A DNA stretch of 64,000 nucleotides. Source: Tragulus kanchil (lineage: Eukaryota > Chordata > Mammalia > Artiodactyla > Tragulidae). Every line of letters begins with the position of its first letter. Position 1 is the stretch's first letter. Under the pieces are notes generated by a model. The model did no database searches, was not told where the DNA came from, and saw only the letters and a list, made by a program, of their open reading frames with translations. Location of the stretch: contig JAIOJX010000032.1 of the NCBI GenBank assembly GCA_022376925.1, positions 204,968,939 through 205,032,938 on the forward strand, read 5' to 3'. Shown here piece after piece: positions 14,738-27,529 of the stretch. The translations under genes and the position numbers were made by a program.

Positions 14738-15001
14738 TCAATTGTAATGCTTCCCTGGAGGTGGAGGACAGTTCTTGATGGCCTTACACTTGGGAATGTG
14801 CCGCTCTGCCACCTTGGGAACAAAGTGGCGGCTACAGCGAGGACACTGAATATAGTCTGGATTGTCTGCAGGCAGGATGGGAGGCAGGTCCGAAGGGTTT
14901 CCACCTTTGGCAATCACCTGTTGGAACTCTCGAGCCTGACGGAAGGTACGGATGAAGGATTCGTGCTTCTCTCTCCAGCTGCTCTTCCGAGGAAGTTCAA
15001 C
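14738..15001 (-). CDS. ZC2HC1C: ZC2HC1C terminal coding exon (second C2HC zinc finger)
   Basis: On the minus strand an acceptor (ATACAG) precedes 87 codons and a stop. The product starts VELPRKSSWREKHESFIRTF and ends PPPPGKHYN. Residues 53-72 of this exon form a zinc-binding pattern, CPRC then 11 residues, H, 3 residues, C, matching the C2HC fingers of the ZC2HC1 (FAM164) family. Phase 0 at the acceptor fits the donor of the large exon at 30635. The family has no firmly established molecular role. The exon is single copy and lies tail-to-tail with NEK9. Confidence 0.92.
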   Translation of the reverse strand, partial: VELPRKSSWREKHESFIRTFRQAREFQQVIAKGGNPSDLPPILPADNPDYIQCPRCSRHFVPKVAERHIPKCKAIKNCPPPPGKHYN

Positions 15002-15582
15002 CTGTATGTTGAAGGAAGACTGATCACTTAACTTGGTGTCTAACTCATTCCCTTCCTGAGTCTCCATTAGAATGACAGTAAGGAAGTTAATACACGAGGT
15101 CACAGACAACAGGAAGGGAGCAACAATGACAACTGAGTTGCCAGAGCAGAGACACTGAAGCTAAGGACCTGCAAAGGCGGACACCACTGAGAGGCAAGCC
15201 AGTTTTCCCAGCAGAGTCCTGAGAAGCTTAATGCTTGGAAATACAGGTAGTGGGAAGGGGGAGGTACAGGGCTGAGCCTAGGTTGGCTCCCAAATCATCG
15301 CTTCACCTTGCAAATCCAAGTGCCCAACATTTCCAATACCCTCTCTGGGGAAACTGAGTCAGGCACAGTGGAGAACAAGGTTAATCTAGAAGCTGAAAAT
15401 GGAGATTAAGGGTTAAGTTGCACATGATGTGGAATAGTCAGCTTCCTTCCCCCACAAGCCCCCAGAGTACCAGGCACATTGGCACCCTCAAAAAAGACAT
15501 GAGTTCTCTGGATGCATCAAGCAGTTTTGAGAGAAGCTGAGATGCTGACTCTGAGCGACCCCAATTAAAAGGCGCACTGCTT

Positions 15583-16225
15583 GGGCTTCCCTGGTGGCTC
15601 AGTGGTAAAGAATCTGCCTGCCGGGCTTCCCCTGGTGGTCCAGTGGGTAAGGACACCGCCTTGCAGTGCAAGGGGCGCCGGTTCGATCCCTGGCCTGGGA
15701 GGATCCCATGTGCCGCGGAGCGGCTGGACCGATGTGTCCAATCACCGAGCCGGAGCTCTGGAGCGCATGCGCCTGGAGCTGGTGCTCTGCAACGACAGAT
15801 GCCACCGCGATGGGAGGCCCACAGGAGCCAAAGAACAAAGACAGATGAAAATAGAGAAATGAAGGACCAATAGAAGTGGCCCGCCTGCTCCCCTCCCTCC
15901 CCAACCCGACCCCCGCCCAAAATAAATAAATAAATAAATCTTTAAAAAAAAAAAGAAAGAAAAGAATCTGCCTGTCAATGCAGAAGACACTGGTTCAATC
16001 CCTGGTCTGGGAGGATCCCACATGCCACAGAGCAACTAAGCCAGTATACAAAAGCTGTTGAGCCTGTGCTCTAGAGCCTGGGAACCACAACCTGGACAAG
16101 CTACCACAGTGAGGGGCCCACATACTGCAACTAGAGGGAAGCCTTTGCAGCAACAAGGACCGAGCAGAGCCATAAATAAATAAATAAACAAATAAATAAA
16201 TAAAATTTATTTTAAAAAAAAAAAA
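15583..16225 (+). mobile_element. CHR SINE interrupted by a younger SINE
   Basis: The head (15583-15622) and body (about 15961-16225) of one CHR element are split by the SINE at 15623-15960. The sequence AAAGAATCTGCCTG is present on both sides as the target-site duplication. It ends in (AAAT)n. Confidence 0.8.
15623..15960 (+). mobile_element. young full-length tRNA-Glu-type SINE (nested)
   Basis: The head TGGTGGTCCAGTGGG fits a pol III A box and GGTTCGATCCC a B box; the 5' end resembles tRNA-Glu. The body passes through GGAGCCAAAGAACAAAGACAG, a C-rich block (15885-15918) and an (AAAT)n tail. It is flanked by a target-site duplication in the host CHR element. It is the best plus-strand example of the subfamily in the window. 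Confidence 0.8.
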
Positions 16226-16341
16226 AGGCTCACAGCTTGATAACCCTAATATAAAGCTCAGTCAACAAGCCCCACTTAAGCTTAAGTATGGATGGACAAA
16301 CAAGGATCACTAGATATTTGAGTACAGCTCTAACAAGGGAG

Positions 16342-16540
16342 GGGCTTCCTAGGTAGCACTCGTGGTAAAGAAGCCACTTGCCAGTATAGGAGACATAAGA
16401 GATGGGTGTTCGATTCTTGGGTCAGGAAGATCCCCTGGAGGAGGGCATGGCAACCCACTCCAGTATTCCCGCCTGGAGATTCCCATGGACAGAGGAGCAC
16501 AGTTCACAGGGTTGCAAAGAATCAGACTTGACTATAACAA
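16342..16540 (+). mobile_element. Bov-tA-type SINE
   Basis: It has the tRNA-like head, then GGAGGAGGGCATGGCAACCC and CCATGGACAGAGGAGC, the signature of Bov-tA elements. Confidence 0.8.
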
Positions 16541-16634
16541 TTGAGCATATATACATGCCAACGAAGGAGAGACCAAGTGAGTACGTGAACACATATGCAT
16601 ACATACTCAGGTAGTAGCAAAAAGGCAAGTAATA

Positions 16635-18845
16635 CAAAGCTACAGTCATTAAAACAGTATGGTACTGGCAGAAAAAAATAGAAATTTAGACCAATGGAAT
16701 AAGATAGAAAGCCAAGAGATAAACTCATGCACCTATGGACACCTTATCTTTGACAACATAGGAAAGAATATACAATAGAGAAAAAGATAGTCTTGTCAGT
16801 AAGTGGTGCTGGGAAAATAGGACAGCTACATGTAAAAGAATGAAATTAGAACACATCCTAACACAGTACACAAAGATAAACTCAAAATGGATTAAAGCCC
16901 TAAGTGTAAGACCAGAAACTATAAAACTCTTAGAGGAAAACATAAGAGAATACTCTTTGACATAAATCACAGCAAGATCCTCTATGACCCACCTAGAGTA
17001 ATGGAAATAAAAATAAACAAAGGAGACCTAATTAAACTTAAAAGCCTTTGCACAGCAAAGGAAACCATAAACAAGATGAAAAGATAATCCCTCACAATGG
17101 GAAAAAATAATTGAAAATGAAGCAACTGACAAAGAATTAGTCTCCAAAATATACAAGCAGCTCAGGCAGCTAAATATTAGAAAAACAAACAATCCAATCA
17201 AAAAAATGGCAGAAGACCTAAACAGATATTTCTCCAAAGAAGACGTTGTTGTAGTTGTTTAGTCACTAAGTCATGTCTGACTGTTTGCGACCTCATGCAA
17301 ACAGCATGCATGCAAGGCTTCTCTGTCCTTCACTATCTCCCTGAGTTTGCTCAAACTCATTGAGTCAGTGAGGCCATTCAAACATCTCATCCTCTGTTGC
17401 CCGCTTCTTCTCTTGCAAAAAGATACGACACTGAAAGATGAACCACCCAGGTTAGCAGATGTCCCATATCCTACTAGGGCAGAGTGGAAAAATAGCTGAG
17501 GAGGCTGAGCCAAAGCAGACACCCAGCTGTAGCCGTATCTGGGAAAGTAAAGTTTGATGCTTTAAAGAACCATATTGCATAGGAACCTGGGATGTTAGGT
17601 CCATGAATCAAGGTAAATTGGATGTGGTCAAACAGGGGATGTAAAGAGTGAACATCAACATCTTAGGAATCAATGAACTAAAATGGGTGCAAATAGGTGA
17701 ATTTAATTCAGATGACCATTATATCTACTGCTGTGGGAAAGAATTCAAAGCTAAAAACAGTATGGTACTGGCAGAAAAATAGAAATTTAGACCAATGGAA
17801 TAAGATAGAAAGCCAAGAGATAAACTCATGCACCTATGGACACCTTATCTTTGACAACATAGGAAAGAATATACAATAGAGAAAAAGATAGTCTTGTCAG
17901 TAAGTGGTGCTGGGAAAATAGGACAGCTACATGTAAAAGAATGAAATTAGAACACATCCTAACACAGTACACAAAGATAAACTCAAAATGGATTAAAGCC
18001 CTAAGTGTAAGACCAGAAACTATAAAACTCTTAGAGGAAAACATAAGAGAATACTCTTTGACATAAATCACAGCAAGATCCTCTATGACCCACCTAGAGT
18101 AATGGAAATAAAAATAAACAAAGGAGACCTAATTAAACTTAAAAGCCTTTGCACAGCAAAGGAAACCATAAACAAGATGAAAAGATAATCCCTCACAATG
18201 GGAAAAAATAATTGAAAATGAAGCAACTGACAAAGAATTAGTCTCCAAAATATACAAGCAGCTCAGGCAGCTAAATATTAGAAAAACAAACAATCCAATC
18301 AAAAAAATGGCAGAAGACCTAAACAGATATTTCTCCAAAGAAGACGTTGTTGTAGTTGTTTAGTCACTAAGTCATGTCTGACTGTTTGCGACCTCATGCA
18401 AACAGCATGCATGCAAGGCTTCTCTGTCCTTCACTATCTCCCTGAGTTTGCTCAAACTCATTGAGTCAGTGAGGCCATTCAAACATCTCATCCTCTGTTG
18501 CCCGCTTCTTCTCTTGCAAAAAGATACGACACTGAAAGATGAACCACCCAGGTTAGCAGATGTCCCATATCCTACTAGGGCAGAGTGGAAAAATAGCTGA
18601 GGAGGCTGAGCCAAAGCAGACACCCAGCTGTAGCCGTATCTGGGAAAGTAAAGTTTGATGCTTTAAAGAACCATATTGCATAGGAACCTGGGATGTTAGG
18701 TCCATGAATCAAGGTAAATTGGATGTGGTCAAACAGGGGATGTAAAGAGTGAACATCAACATCTTAGGAATCAATGAACTAAAATGGGTGCAAATAGGTG
18801 AATTTAATTCAGATGACCATTATATCTACTGCTGTGGGAAAGAAT
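16635..18845. repeat. tandem duplication 5 (16635-17745 / 17746-18845)
   Basis: Two direct copies with offset about 1,101, spanning an L1 3' end and the BovB inserted in it. Unit 2 lacks about 9 bases near its start. Confidence 0.9.
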
Positions 18846-19935
18846 CCCTCAGAAGGAATGGAGTATCCCTCAAAGTCAACAAGAGTCCAAAATGCAGTAC
18901 TTGGGTGCAATCTCAAAAATGATCTCAGTTTGTTTTCGAGGCAAACCATTCAGCATCACAGTAATCTAAGTCCATGCCCCAACCACTAATGCCTAAGAAG
19001 CCGAAGTCAAATGATTCTATGAAGACCTACAAAACCTCCTAGAACTAACACCAAAAAAAGTTATCTTTTTCATCGAAGGGGAGTGGAATGCCAAAGTAGG
19101 AAGTCAAGAGATACCTGGAATGACAGGCAAGCTTGGCCTTGGAGTACAAGATGAAGCAGACAGAGGCTAGCAGAGTTTTTCCAAGAGAATGCTCTAGTCA
19201 CAGCAAACACCCTCTTCCAACAACACAAGAGACGACTCTACACATGGACATCACCAGATAGTCAGTATCGAAATCAGACTGATTATATACTTTGCAGCAA
19301 AAGATGGAAAAGCTCTATACCGTCAGCAAAAACAAGATCTGGAGCTGACTGTGGCTCGGGTTCTTATTGCAAAATTCAGGCTCAAATTGAAGAAAATAGG
19401 GAAAACAACTAGGCCTTTCAGATATGACCTAAATCAAATAACTTATGATTATACCATGGATGTGACGAATAGATTCAAGGGACTAGATGTGGTAGACAAG
19501 AGTGCCTGAAGAACTATGGATGGAGTTTCCTAACACTGTACAGGAAGAAGTGACCAAAACCATCCTCAAGAAAAAGAAATGTAAGAAGGCAAAGTGGCTG
19601 TCTGAGGAGGCCTAACAAACAGCTGAGAAAAGAAGCAAAATACAAAGGAGAAAAGGAAAGATATCTTAACTGAATGCAGAGTTCCAGAGATTAGCAAGGA
19701 GAGATAAGAAAGCCTTTCTTAAGTGAGCAATGTAAAGAAATAGAGGAAAACAATAGAATAGGAAAGACTAGAGATGCTACAAGAAAATGGGAGATACTAA
19801 AAGAATATTTCATACAAAGATAGGCACAATAAAGGACAAAAACATCAAGGACCTAACAGAAGCAGAAGAGATTTTTAAAAGGTGGCAAGAATATATAGAA
19901 GAACTATACCAAAAAAGTTCTTAATGACACAATCA
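17245..19935 (+). mobile_element. BovB (RTE-clade) LINE, truncated and dead
   Basis: It begins GTTGTTGTAGTTGTTTAGTC, the familiar BovB-type start. It then carries degenerate endonuclease-region coding sequence (for example MTIISTA near 17710) and ends within the reverse-transcriptase part near GGTGGCAAGAATATATAG. It lies in L1, which resumes immediately after. Part is repeated by duplications 5 and 6; an undisturbed element would be about 1.6 kb. Confidence 0.75.
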
Positions 19936-21416
19936 GATGCCTAATAAACACACAAAAAATGCTCAACATCACTTATTATTAGAGAAATGCAAATCAAAAC
20001 CACACTGTATCGCCTCACACCAGCCAGAATGCTCTCTGCTCTGTGTCCAATTGTATCCAACTCTTTGTGACCCCATTAACTAGTCTGCCAGACTCCTCTG
20101 TCCATGGCATTTCCCAGGCAAGAACTCTGGAGTGGGTTGCCATTTCCTTCTCCAAGGGATCTTTCTGGCCCAGAGATTGAACCGATGTCTCCTGCACTGG
20201 CAGGCAGATTCTTTACCACTGAGCTACCTGGGAAGCCAGAATGGCAATCATCAAAAAGTCTACAAACAATAAATGCAAGAGAAGACAAAAAAGTGATGAC
20301 TAGTCAAGATGATCGAAAATGCTCTAGTCACAGCAAACACCCTCTTCCAACAACACAAGACGACTCTACACATGGACATCACCAGATAGTCAGTATCGAA
20401 ATCAGACTGATTATATACTTTGCAGCAAAAGATGGAAAAGCTCTATACCGTCAGCAAAAACAAGATCTGGAGCTGACTGTGGCTCGGGTTCTTATTGCAA
20501 AATTCAGGCTCAAATTGAAGAAAATAGGGAAAACAACTAGGCCTTTCAGATATGACCTAAATCAAATAACTTATGATTATACCATGGATGTGACGAATAG
20601 ATTCAAGGGACTAGATGTGGTAGACAAGAGTGCCTGAAGAACTATGGATGGAGTTTCCTAACACTGTACAGGAAGAAGTGACCAAAACCATCCTCAAGAA
20701 AAAGAAATGTAAGAAGGCAAAGTGGCTGTCTGAGGAGGCCTAACAAACAGCTGAGAAAAGAAGCAAAATACAAAGGAGAAAAGGAAAGATATCTTAACTG
20801 AATGCAGAGTTCCAGAGATTAGCAAGGAGAGATAAGAAAGCCTTTCTTAAGTGAGCAATGTAAAGAAATAGAGGAAAACAATAGAATAGGAAAGACTAGA
20901 GATGCTACAAGAAAATGGGAGATACTAAAAGAATATTTCATACAAAGATAGGCACAATAAAGGACAAAAACATCAAGGACCTAACAGAAGCAGAAGAGAT
21001 TTTTAAAAGGTGGCAAGAATATATAGAAGAACTATACCAAAAAAGTTCTTAATGACACAATCAGATGCCTAATAAACACACAAAAAATGCTCAACATCAC
21101 TTATTATTAGAGAAATGCAAATCAAAACCACACTGTATCGCCTCACACCAGCCAGAATGCTCTCTGCTCTGTGTCCAATTGTATCCAACTCTTTGTGACC
21201 CCATTAACTAGTCTGCCAGACTCCTCTGTCCATGGCATTTCCCAGGCAAGAACTCTGGAGTGGGTTGCCATTTCCTTCTCCAAGGGATCTTTCTGGCCCA
21301 GAGATTGAACCGATGTCTCCTGCACTGGCAGGCAGATTCTTTACCACTGAGCTACCTGGGAAGCCAGAATGGCAATCATCAAAAAGTCTACAAACAATAA
21401 ATGCAAGAGAAGACAA
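19185..21416. repeat. tandem duplication 6 (19185-20314 / 20315-21416)
   Basis: Two direct copies with offset 1,130 then 1,128, carrying BovB, L1 and a Bov SINE. About 26 filler bases (20289-20314) end unit 1. Confidence 0.9.
20031..20236 (-). mobile_element. Bov-tA SINE inserted in L1
   Basis: A minus-strand element runs from CTCTGTGTCC to ACCTGGGAAG on the plus strand. The sequence CCAGAATG flanks both sides as a target-site duplication, and L1 continues after it. A copy at about 21159-21364 comes from duplication 6. Confidence 0.8.
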
Positions 21417-21512
21417 GGAGAAAAGAGAATCTTCTTGCACTTTGTTAGTGGGAATGTAAACTTATATAGCCACTATGGAGAAAAGTATGGAGATTTCTTT
21501 AAAAACTAGGAC

Positions 21513-21865
21513 TAGGGACTTCCCTGGTAGCTCAGTGGTAAAGAGTTTGCCTGCCAATACAGGAGACACGAGTCTGATCCCTGATCTGGGAAGATCCCAC
21601 ATGCTGCGGAGCAACTAAGCCTGTGAGTCACAACTGTCGAGCCTGTGCTCTAGAGCCTTGGAGCCACAACTGTTGAGCCCTTGTGCCACAACTATTGAAG
21701 CCTGTGTACCCTAGAGTTCGAGTTCCACAACAAAAGAAGTCACCACAACAAGAAGGCTGTTCACCTCAACTAGAGAGGAGGAGCCCCACTCCCTGCAACT
21801 ACAGAAGAGTGTGTGGCAGAAGTGAAAACCCAGAATAGCCAAAAATAAATAAATAAATACATAAT
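21513..21865 (+). mobile_element. CHR SINE in L1 3'UTR
   Basis: A full-length CHR element with GGGACTTCCCTGGTAGCTC head, B box and (AAAT)n tail, between two parts of the same L1. Confidence 0.8.
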
Positions 21866-24355
21866 TTAAAAAAACAAACCAAAAAACCCTAGGCCTAAAA
21901 CTACCATATGACCCAGCAATCCAACTACTGGGCATATAGCCTGAGAAAACCACAATTCTAAAAGACACATGAACCCCAGTATTCACTCAGCACTATTTAC
22001 AACAGCCAGGACACGGAAGCTGTTCATTGACAGATGAATGGATAAAGAACCTGCGGTACATATATGCAATGACATATTACTCAGTCATAAAACGAACAGT
22101 TCCAGTGAGGTCATAAAAGGAACAGTTCTAATGAGGTGGATGAACCCAGAGCCTGCTATATAGAGTGAAGTAACTCAGAAAAACAAATATCGCATATTAG
22201 CATATATATATAGAATCGAGAAAACTGATACTGATGAACCTACTTGTAGGACAGCAATAGAGATGCAAACGTAGCAAAAAGACTTGTGGATGCAGTTGGG
22301 GAAGGAGAGGGTGGGATGAGAAGGTAGCATTGAAACATATATATTACCATATGCAAAACAGACAGTCAGCGGGAATTTGCTATACTTTGGAGGGAGCTCA
22401 ACCTGGTGCTCTGTTACAACCTAGAGGGGTGGGATGGAGTGGGAAGTGGGAGGGACGTTCAAGAAGTAGGCTACAGCTGATTCATGTTTATGTATAGAAG
22501 AAACCAATATAACATTGTACAGCAATTATCCTCCAATTTATACATTTTTTAAAAATCATAATATCAACAAATGAGTATTAGAAGAGATTGTCTATGAAAT
22601 GAGAATATATAGACTATGAAAAAGTAATGATAAAACCCAAAGTAACTATTATAAATTAATACTGTGATAACTAAAAATAGAACTGTTGTAAAGATCAGAA
22701 AAATTACTCAGAATGGGAAAAAGAATTAAGATGGAAAGTAGAAAAGGTTAGAAAATTAGAAAGCCAATCTAGAAAATCCAACACTAACCAACAGGAGTTC
22801 CAAAAAAACAGGACAAGGAGGAAATTATTAAAGAAATAAGACAATAAACATGCCTAGAAATTTAAGGTCACTACCCTTGAGACTGAAATGGCCTAGCCAC
22901 AATCCAACACAATCACTGTAGCATTTCAGATTAAAGATAGAATCCTCTAAATTTTAATAAGAAGAAAAATATATAGATTTCATATAAGCAAGCAGGAATC
23001 AAAATGGCATCAGATTTCTCAACAGTAACATCGAATGCTAAAAGTTAGTGGGAAAATATCATAAATGTTCTAAAAGAAAGTAATTTTCTACCTAGAATTC
23101 TCTGCCAGGCCAATTCATTAGTCAAAAATAAGACTATTATATAGATATTTGCATTCATCCCAAGATGAAAAATTCACCTTTCTTAATAAGCTTCAGCAAA
23201 GCAAGGAGTCGGGCAAGAAAAGGCAGACACAGGATGCTGGGAACAGAGAGAAGCAAAGAGAGGTTTCAAGATGACCAGTCTGCACCAAGCCTCGGGAAGA
23301 GCCAGTCTGGACTCTATAGAGCAGGAAGAAACAAATGGGACGGAGGTTTCCGAATAAAAAGGTCAAACGGACAGAATCCAAGAAGTGTTTCAGCAGTTAC
23401 AAAAACATTAACAGGTGTCTGATGCCGGGAGGATCATTTAGGGGGGAAATTTGAGATGGGTATGTAGGAAACCAAGCAAATTAAAACATGAGTCAATTAT
23501 TAACCCTGGGTGCACGTGGGCAGCGGCATATTCTGTTCACTCAGCAGTGAACAAAATATAAGTGTTTATTATCACATAAAGACCTGACTACTGGCTTAAC
23601 TCAAAATTCTCATTTCACTACAATGCAAGGCTAAGGGGAGAAGAAAAGTGAGAGGAGGGGTATGAACCCGCAGTGTCCCCAAAAGGAGGTCCACAGATAA
23701 TGTGCAAAATTGATAAATCAAGAAAATAAAGTATATGTATTTTCTCAATTTCCTGTAAACTATGAGAGTGGGATATTGGTAATAATATACATTAGTAAGT
23801 GATACTATATGTAATATTAGCAATAATATACATTAGTATAACATACCTAGAAGTATATTATTCAGAAATGCACATTCCAGAAGAAGCATCTGTCAGAACT
23901 GCTTGTGGGAGCTAGATGAGAGGCCAGAGAGGGATGAGGCAGAAGACGGCTGATTCACACTTTAGGTCACTTAGTACTGCCTGATTTTTTTTTTTTTAAT
24001 GTATTCAAACATTAGATGAAAATAAAACTTATTTTAAAAAGAAGAAAACATTAAGAAGGCAAGTAGCTACTTGGTGATAAATATAGGAAGAGATGTTATC
24101 AAAGGGAAAGGAAGGATCCACCAGGAGAGTCTTACTGAAACAGACAAGGCAAGAGAATCAGAATATTAGAGATGGTATCTAGGAACCTTCAGAACTGAAT
24201 TGGGGGAAAGTTCTTCAACTATATGACACTTACACTTTAATTCTTCATTGTACTGGCGTTTATTCAATTAACACATTAATCACAGAGCACAAAGATGTAG
24301 TCTCTATGTTGAAATGAGCAAGGTCCAATAGGGAGACCAGCAGTCTGAGTCTGTT

Positions 24356-26540
24356 GGAAGGTATATGAATATTAAAGGATAAAAGAAAAATCACCCATTC
24401 ATGCGAGTACATTGGAGGAATAATGGACAAACCATTCAGCTTCCAAAGGCACAAAGTCTCGGAATAAGACTTAGGACAGTTCAATGGGAGCGGAGTGCAT
24501 CTCAGTCCAGATCCTTTCTGCTTTGGTGTCCTCAACATGCAACATAATTTCTCAAATAAGTTTCCACAAACCTAGGGCATCTGATCTCAGAAATCCAATT
24601 TTCTTGGCTTCACTGCTATAGTAGTTGGGAATTTAGGAAACACAAGATTCTTTTTGGCTCTGGCCAGAAATAAACCAATGTACAGTGGGCCAGAGACTAC
24701 CCCGGGGGATTACTGGGCTGACCAGAAAGAAAGAAAACAGGGAAGTTTTCTTGGTGATTATATCATCATCTGCAAGAGCAAAATGATGACTTCTCACTGG
24801 AAATTGTATTTCAGGGAGCTCATCGATAAACATGGGAAGGACTTTCTTATAGTGATCACCCATACTGTACTGAAAGAAATAACTCTAACTACAAAAGACG
24901 TCTCTTAACAGCCATCACATAAACGTGAGTTTGTAAAGGCCCCGCAAACACACACATAAGCTGTAAAGTACTAACGGATAAGAAGTGTTAGTGCAGCAAT
25001 GGGAGGGTCGAAAGGAAATGAAAACAAAATAACGCTCTCATAGTTCACAAGACGGGGCTTGGAGATCATGCAGTCTAGGCTTTTCCACATTCGGATCATT
25101 TGCATACCACTTTCACTTTATTTGCCTTACTGTTTTTCCTTTAAAGTCATGATTCCTAGAAATAAAGGACTTAAATTATGTTTTATTTTCCTAATACACA
25201 TTAAAATTACTAAAATGTTTGTCAGCATGCCACACTTTGAGAAACACTTATTTACCACCAGTAGTAGGACCTTGACATAGGGGTAGACTTATTCACCAGA
25301 TCATCTTCTCCAGATCTGACTGTCCAAATGTGTCTATGAAATTATCCCAAATATATGAAGTATCTCAAAGTCACTTTTTACAACCTAGTTTTTCTGCAGC
25401 TAGGAATGTTCACCAAATATAGTCCTCTAAAAACCAGCCTTCATAGCGCATAGCATCTGATCTGGAAGGTATATGAATATTAAAGGATAAAAGAAAAATC
25501 ACCCATTCATGCGAGTACATTGGAGGAATAATGGACAAACCATTCAGCTTCCAAAGGCACAAAGTCTCGGAATAAGACTTAGGACAGTTCAATGGGAGCG
25601 GAGTGCATCTCAGTCCAGATCCTTTCTGCTTTGGTGTCCTCAACATGCAACATAATTTCTCAAATAAGTTTCCACAAACCTAGGGCATCTGATCTCAGAA
25701 ATCCAATTTTCTTGGCTTCACTGCTATAGTAGTTGGGAATTTAGGAAACACAAGATTCTTTTTGGCTCTGGCCAGAAATAAACCAATGTACAGTGGGCCA
25801 GAGACTACCCCGGGGGATTACTGGGCTGACCAGAAAGAAAGAAAACAGGGAAGTTTTCTTGGTGATTATATCATCATCTGCAAGAGCAAAATGATGACTT
25901 CTCACTGGAAATTGTATTTCAGGGAGCTCATCGATAAACATGGGAAGGACTTTCTTATAGTGATCACCCATACTGTACTGAAAGAAATAACTCTAACTAC
26001 AAAAGACGTCTCTTAACAGCCATCACATAAACGTGAGTTTGTAAAGGCCCCGCAAACACACACATAAGCTGTAAAGTACTAACGGATAAGAAGTGTTAGT
26101 GCAGCAATGGGAGGGTCGAAAGGAAATGAAAACAAAATAACGCTCTCATAGTTCACAAGACGGGGCTTGGAGATCATGCAGTCTAGGCTTTTCCACATTC
26201 GGATCATTTGCATACCACTTTCACTTTATTTGCCTTACTGTTTTTCCTTTAAAGTCATGATTCCTAGAAATAAAGGACTTAAATTATGTTTTATTTTCCT
26301 AATACACATTAAAATTACTAAAATGTTTGTCAGCATGCCACACTTTGAGAAACACTTATTTACCACCAGTAGTAGGACCTTGACATAGGGGTAGACTTAT
26401 TCACCAGATCATCTTCTCCAGATCTGACTGTCCAAATGTGTCTATGAAATTATCCCAAATATATGAAGTATCTCAAAGTCACTTTTTACAACCTAGTTTT
26501 TCTGCAGCTAGGAATGTTCACCAAAAATATAGTCCTCTAA
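24356..26540. repeat. tandem duplication 7 (24356-25463 / 25464-26540)
   Basis: Two direct copies with offset 1,108 in unique ZC2HC1C intron sequence. About 33 bases before the junction (25431-25463) do not match unit 2. Confidence 0.92.
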
Positions 26541-27065
26541 TCCAGCTTCTAGGCATATATCTGAAGAAAGCCACAATTCAAAAAGCCACATGCACCCAAA
26601 TGTTCATAGCAGCACTATTTATAATAGCCAAGACCTAAAGCAACCAGATGTCCATCAACAGAGGAGTGCATAAACAAGATGTAGTACAAATACACAACAG
26701 ACTATTACTCAGCCATGAAAAAGAATGAAACAATGCCATTTGTAGCAACATGGATGGACCTGTAGATTGTCATACTGAATGAAATCAGACAGAGAAAGAC
26801 AAATGTCGTATGATATCACTTGTATGTGGAACCTAAAAAAATGGTACAAATAACCTTGTTTGCAGAACAGAAACAGAATCACTGATGTAGGGGACAGACT
26901 TTGGTTGCCAAGGAGGAGTCAGGGGATATCAATCAGAAGACTGAGATATACACACTACTGTATATAAAATAGGTAACTAATCAGGACCTACTCTATAGTA
27001 CAGGGAACTCAGTACTCTGTAATGACCTTTGTGGGCAAAGAATCTAAAAAAAGAGGGGATATATG

Positions 27066-27101
<36 letters not shown>

Positions 27102-27195
27102 AATAGACATCCACATATAACTGATACACTCTGCTGTACATCTGAAACTAACACATTATAAATCAACCATATTCCAATAAAAATTATTTTAAAAA
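26541..27195 (+). mobile_element. L1 3'UTR fragment
   Basis: It carries the L1 3' end motifs (CATAGCAGCACTATTTATAA, GAATGAAACAATGCCATTTG) and ends CCAATAAAAATTATTTT. The internal (TA)n(GA)n tract at 27061-27102 is typical of this position. Confidence 0.75.
27061..27102. repeat. (TA)n(GA)n microsatellite
   Basis: An uninterrupted TA run grades into a GA run inside the L1 3'UTR. Confidence 0.9.
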
Positions 27196-27529
27196 TAAAG
27201 TCCTCTACCTTGAAGGTACTTACACTCTAAATGAGGAGAAAAAGAATTACAAATTTAACTGTGTGTTTCATGTATTTACTAAGAAGGTATATCAAAATTA
27301 GCCAATCTTGAAAAAGTAGCTACAGTTATACGAGTGGTAACAAGTCCTAATCTTGGGAAGTGGAAGAATATATAGCAAAGACAGAGGGATTTTCTCAGGG
27401 TACTGAAATGTTTCATATTTTTCTTCATATTTTTCATTCTCTTAAATTTTCTAAAATAAGTGTTTATTATCTAAAATACGTTTTATATCAAAGGGACATA
27501 ATTTTTAAATTTTCCCCATCATGCCTATT

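Larger units (their letters stand above)
16651..22550 (+). mobile_element. L1 3' end with nested BovB, Bov SINE and CHR insertions
   Basis: An L1 ORF2 C-terminal and 3'UTR fragment runs 16651-17244. It resumes at about 19937 (TAATAAACACAC...GCTCAACATCACTTATTATT) and ends at about 22550 with TACAGCAATTATCCTCC and a short tail. BovB, a Bov SINE and a CHR SINE interrupt it. Frames are full of stops, so the element is dead. Duplications 5 and 6 repeat parts of it. Confidence 0.75.

Noticed and set aside
14596..15031. Plus-strand frames opposite the ZC2HC1C last exon
   Set aside because: They are shadows of the minus-strand coding exon, which has a clear zinc finger, acceptor and stop.
20104..20637. 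177-codon plus-strand open frame
   Set aside because: It fuses a Bov SINE, L1 sequence and BovB reverse-transcriptase remnants across a duplication junction; it is not a gene.
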